Of a DNA stretch of 46,651 bases, positions 46,383-46,651 are shown piece after piece. Position 1 is the stretch's first letter; each line of letters starts with the position of its first letter. Location: assembly GCA_902775975.1 (NCBI GenBank), contig CACYOC010000018.1:1-46651 (forward strand), in the 5' to 3' direction. A program made the position numbers and the translations under genes. The notes under the pieces are model-generated. The model did no database searches. It was not told the origin of the DNA and saw only the letters and a list, made by a program, of their open reading frames with translations. The DNA is from an uncultured Bacteroidales bacterium (GTDB taxonomy: Bacteria; Bacteroidota; Bacteroidia; Bacteroidales; Bacteroidaceae).

Positions 46383-46413
46383 TCCCCTTCTATATATAAT
46401 ATAAGGAGTAAAG

Positions 46414-46455
46414 GTTTCCAGCGTTGATGTACGTCAATGTTGGAAACTTTTTTTT
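46414..46455 (+). terminator. Intrinsic terminator of the OmpA-family gene
   Basis: GTTTCCAGCGTTGA pairs with TCAATGTTGGAAAC (14 bp, two G-U pairs) with a six-base loop, followed by eight T. Confidence 0.85.
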
Positions 46456-46484
46456 GTGAAAAGCGAAAAAAAAGCTGGAAAAGT

Positions 46485-46651
46485 TTTGGTAGTTCGGAAA
46501 TTTGTCGTACCTTTGCATCCGCTTTCGCGCTAAAAGTAGTGCTTGAGCATTGAAGAAAGAGTTCTTTGAAAGACTTACATAGACAGAGAAAGAAGTAGTA
46601 CAAGAAGCGAGAGACTTCGGTCTCTTGGGTAATTGAACGAACCGTCATTCT
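46485..46651 (+). promoter_or_regulatory. Strong promoter and probable rRNA operon leader
   Basis: TTTG at 46485-46488, 19 bases, TACCTTTG at 46508-46515, then about 130 bases without a gene. It has 'GAGTTCTTTGAAAGACTTAC', a hairpin AGAGAC-TTCG-GTCTCT (about 46608-46623) and ends before 'GAACCGTCATTCT'. The sequence looks like the leader that precedes 16S rRNA in Prevotella, but no 16S rRNA start is inside the window, so this is tentative. Confidence 0.45.

Overview
The window is chromosomal DNA from a Bacteroidales bacterium, most likely Prevotella or a close relative. The evidence is the recurring Bacteroidetes promoter (TTG or TTTG, about 19-20 bases, then TAnnTTTG, usually TACCTTTGC), weak or absent Shine-Dalgarno sequences, and typical families (DUF349, DUF4492-CydAB, DUF5723, two-domain PurL, secreted GH78 and GH142/143-like glycosidases). 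I see no phage, integrase, IS element, CRISPR array or tRNA.

Layout. 1-346: 3' end of a regulator-like gene. 556-2457 (-): topoisomerase III. 2673-5317 (+): outer-membrane porin and sodium:solute symporter. 5350-8335 (-): cytochrome bd oxidase operon (DUF4492, cydA, cydB). 8465-14309 (+): efflux operon with a coiled-coil protein, a TolC-like channel, an HlyD-like adaptor and two ABC-2 permeases, but no ATPase. 14852-18260 (+): GT4 glycosyltransferase and a GT2-MATE fusion. 18394-21606 (+): lipoprotein with a duplicated domain and a large secreted protein. 21954-22871 (-): rsmA. 23258-23350 (-): an unlisted 30-residue protein. 23550-26029 (+): flippase-like membrane protein and pepD. 26311-27456 (+): a leader with an 11-codon ORF, then corA. 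27567-29447 (+): DUF349 coiled-coil protein. 29422-31773 (-): GH78 rhamnosidase. 31893-35305 (-): two envelope proteins. 35441-39715 (-): giant multidomain glycosidase. 39819-40199 (+): secreted FMN-binding protein. 40253-45248 (-): split chromate transporter behind purL. 45546-46382 (+): OmpA-family lipoprotein. 46485-46651: a strong promoter and what may be an rRNA operon leader.

The most interesting structure lies between genes. Three minus-strand promoters (near 14675, 21880 and 23411) each have a TTGA-N6-TCAA dyad, resembling a CRP/FNR-family site, at the same distance (68-69 bases) upstream. Two drive apparent non-coding RNAs of about 320 and 225 nt that end in intrinsic terminators. 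The third drives the 30-residue protein. This looks like a small regulon of unannotated transcripts. Second, the corA leader starts with an acidic, proline-containing 11-codon ORF followed by two mutually exclusive hairpins, a possible magnesium-responsive arrangement. Third, a complete GT2 enzyme is fused in one frame to a complete MATE transporter. Several families of very short repeats also occur between genes and, in frame, inside rsmA, purL, the glycosidases and membrane proteins.

All functional calls come from reading the sequence; no database search was run.
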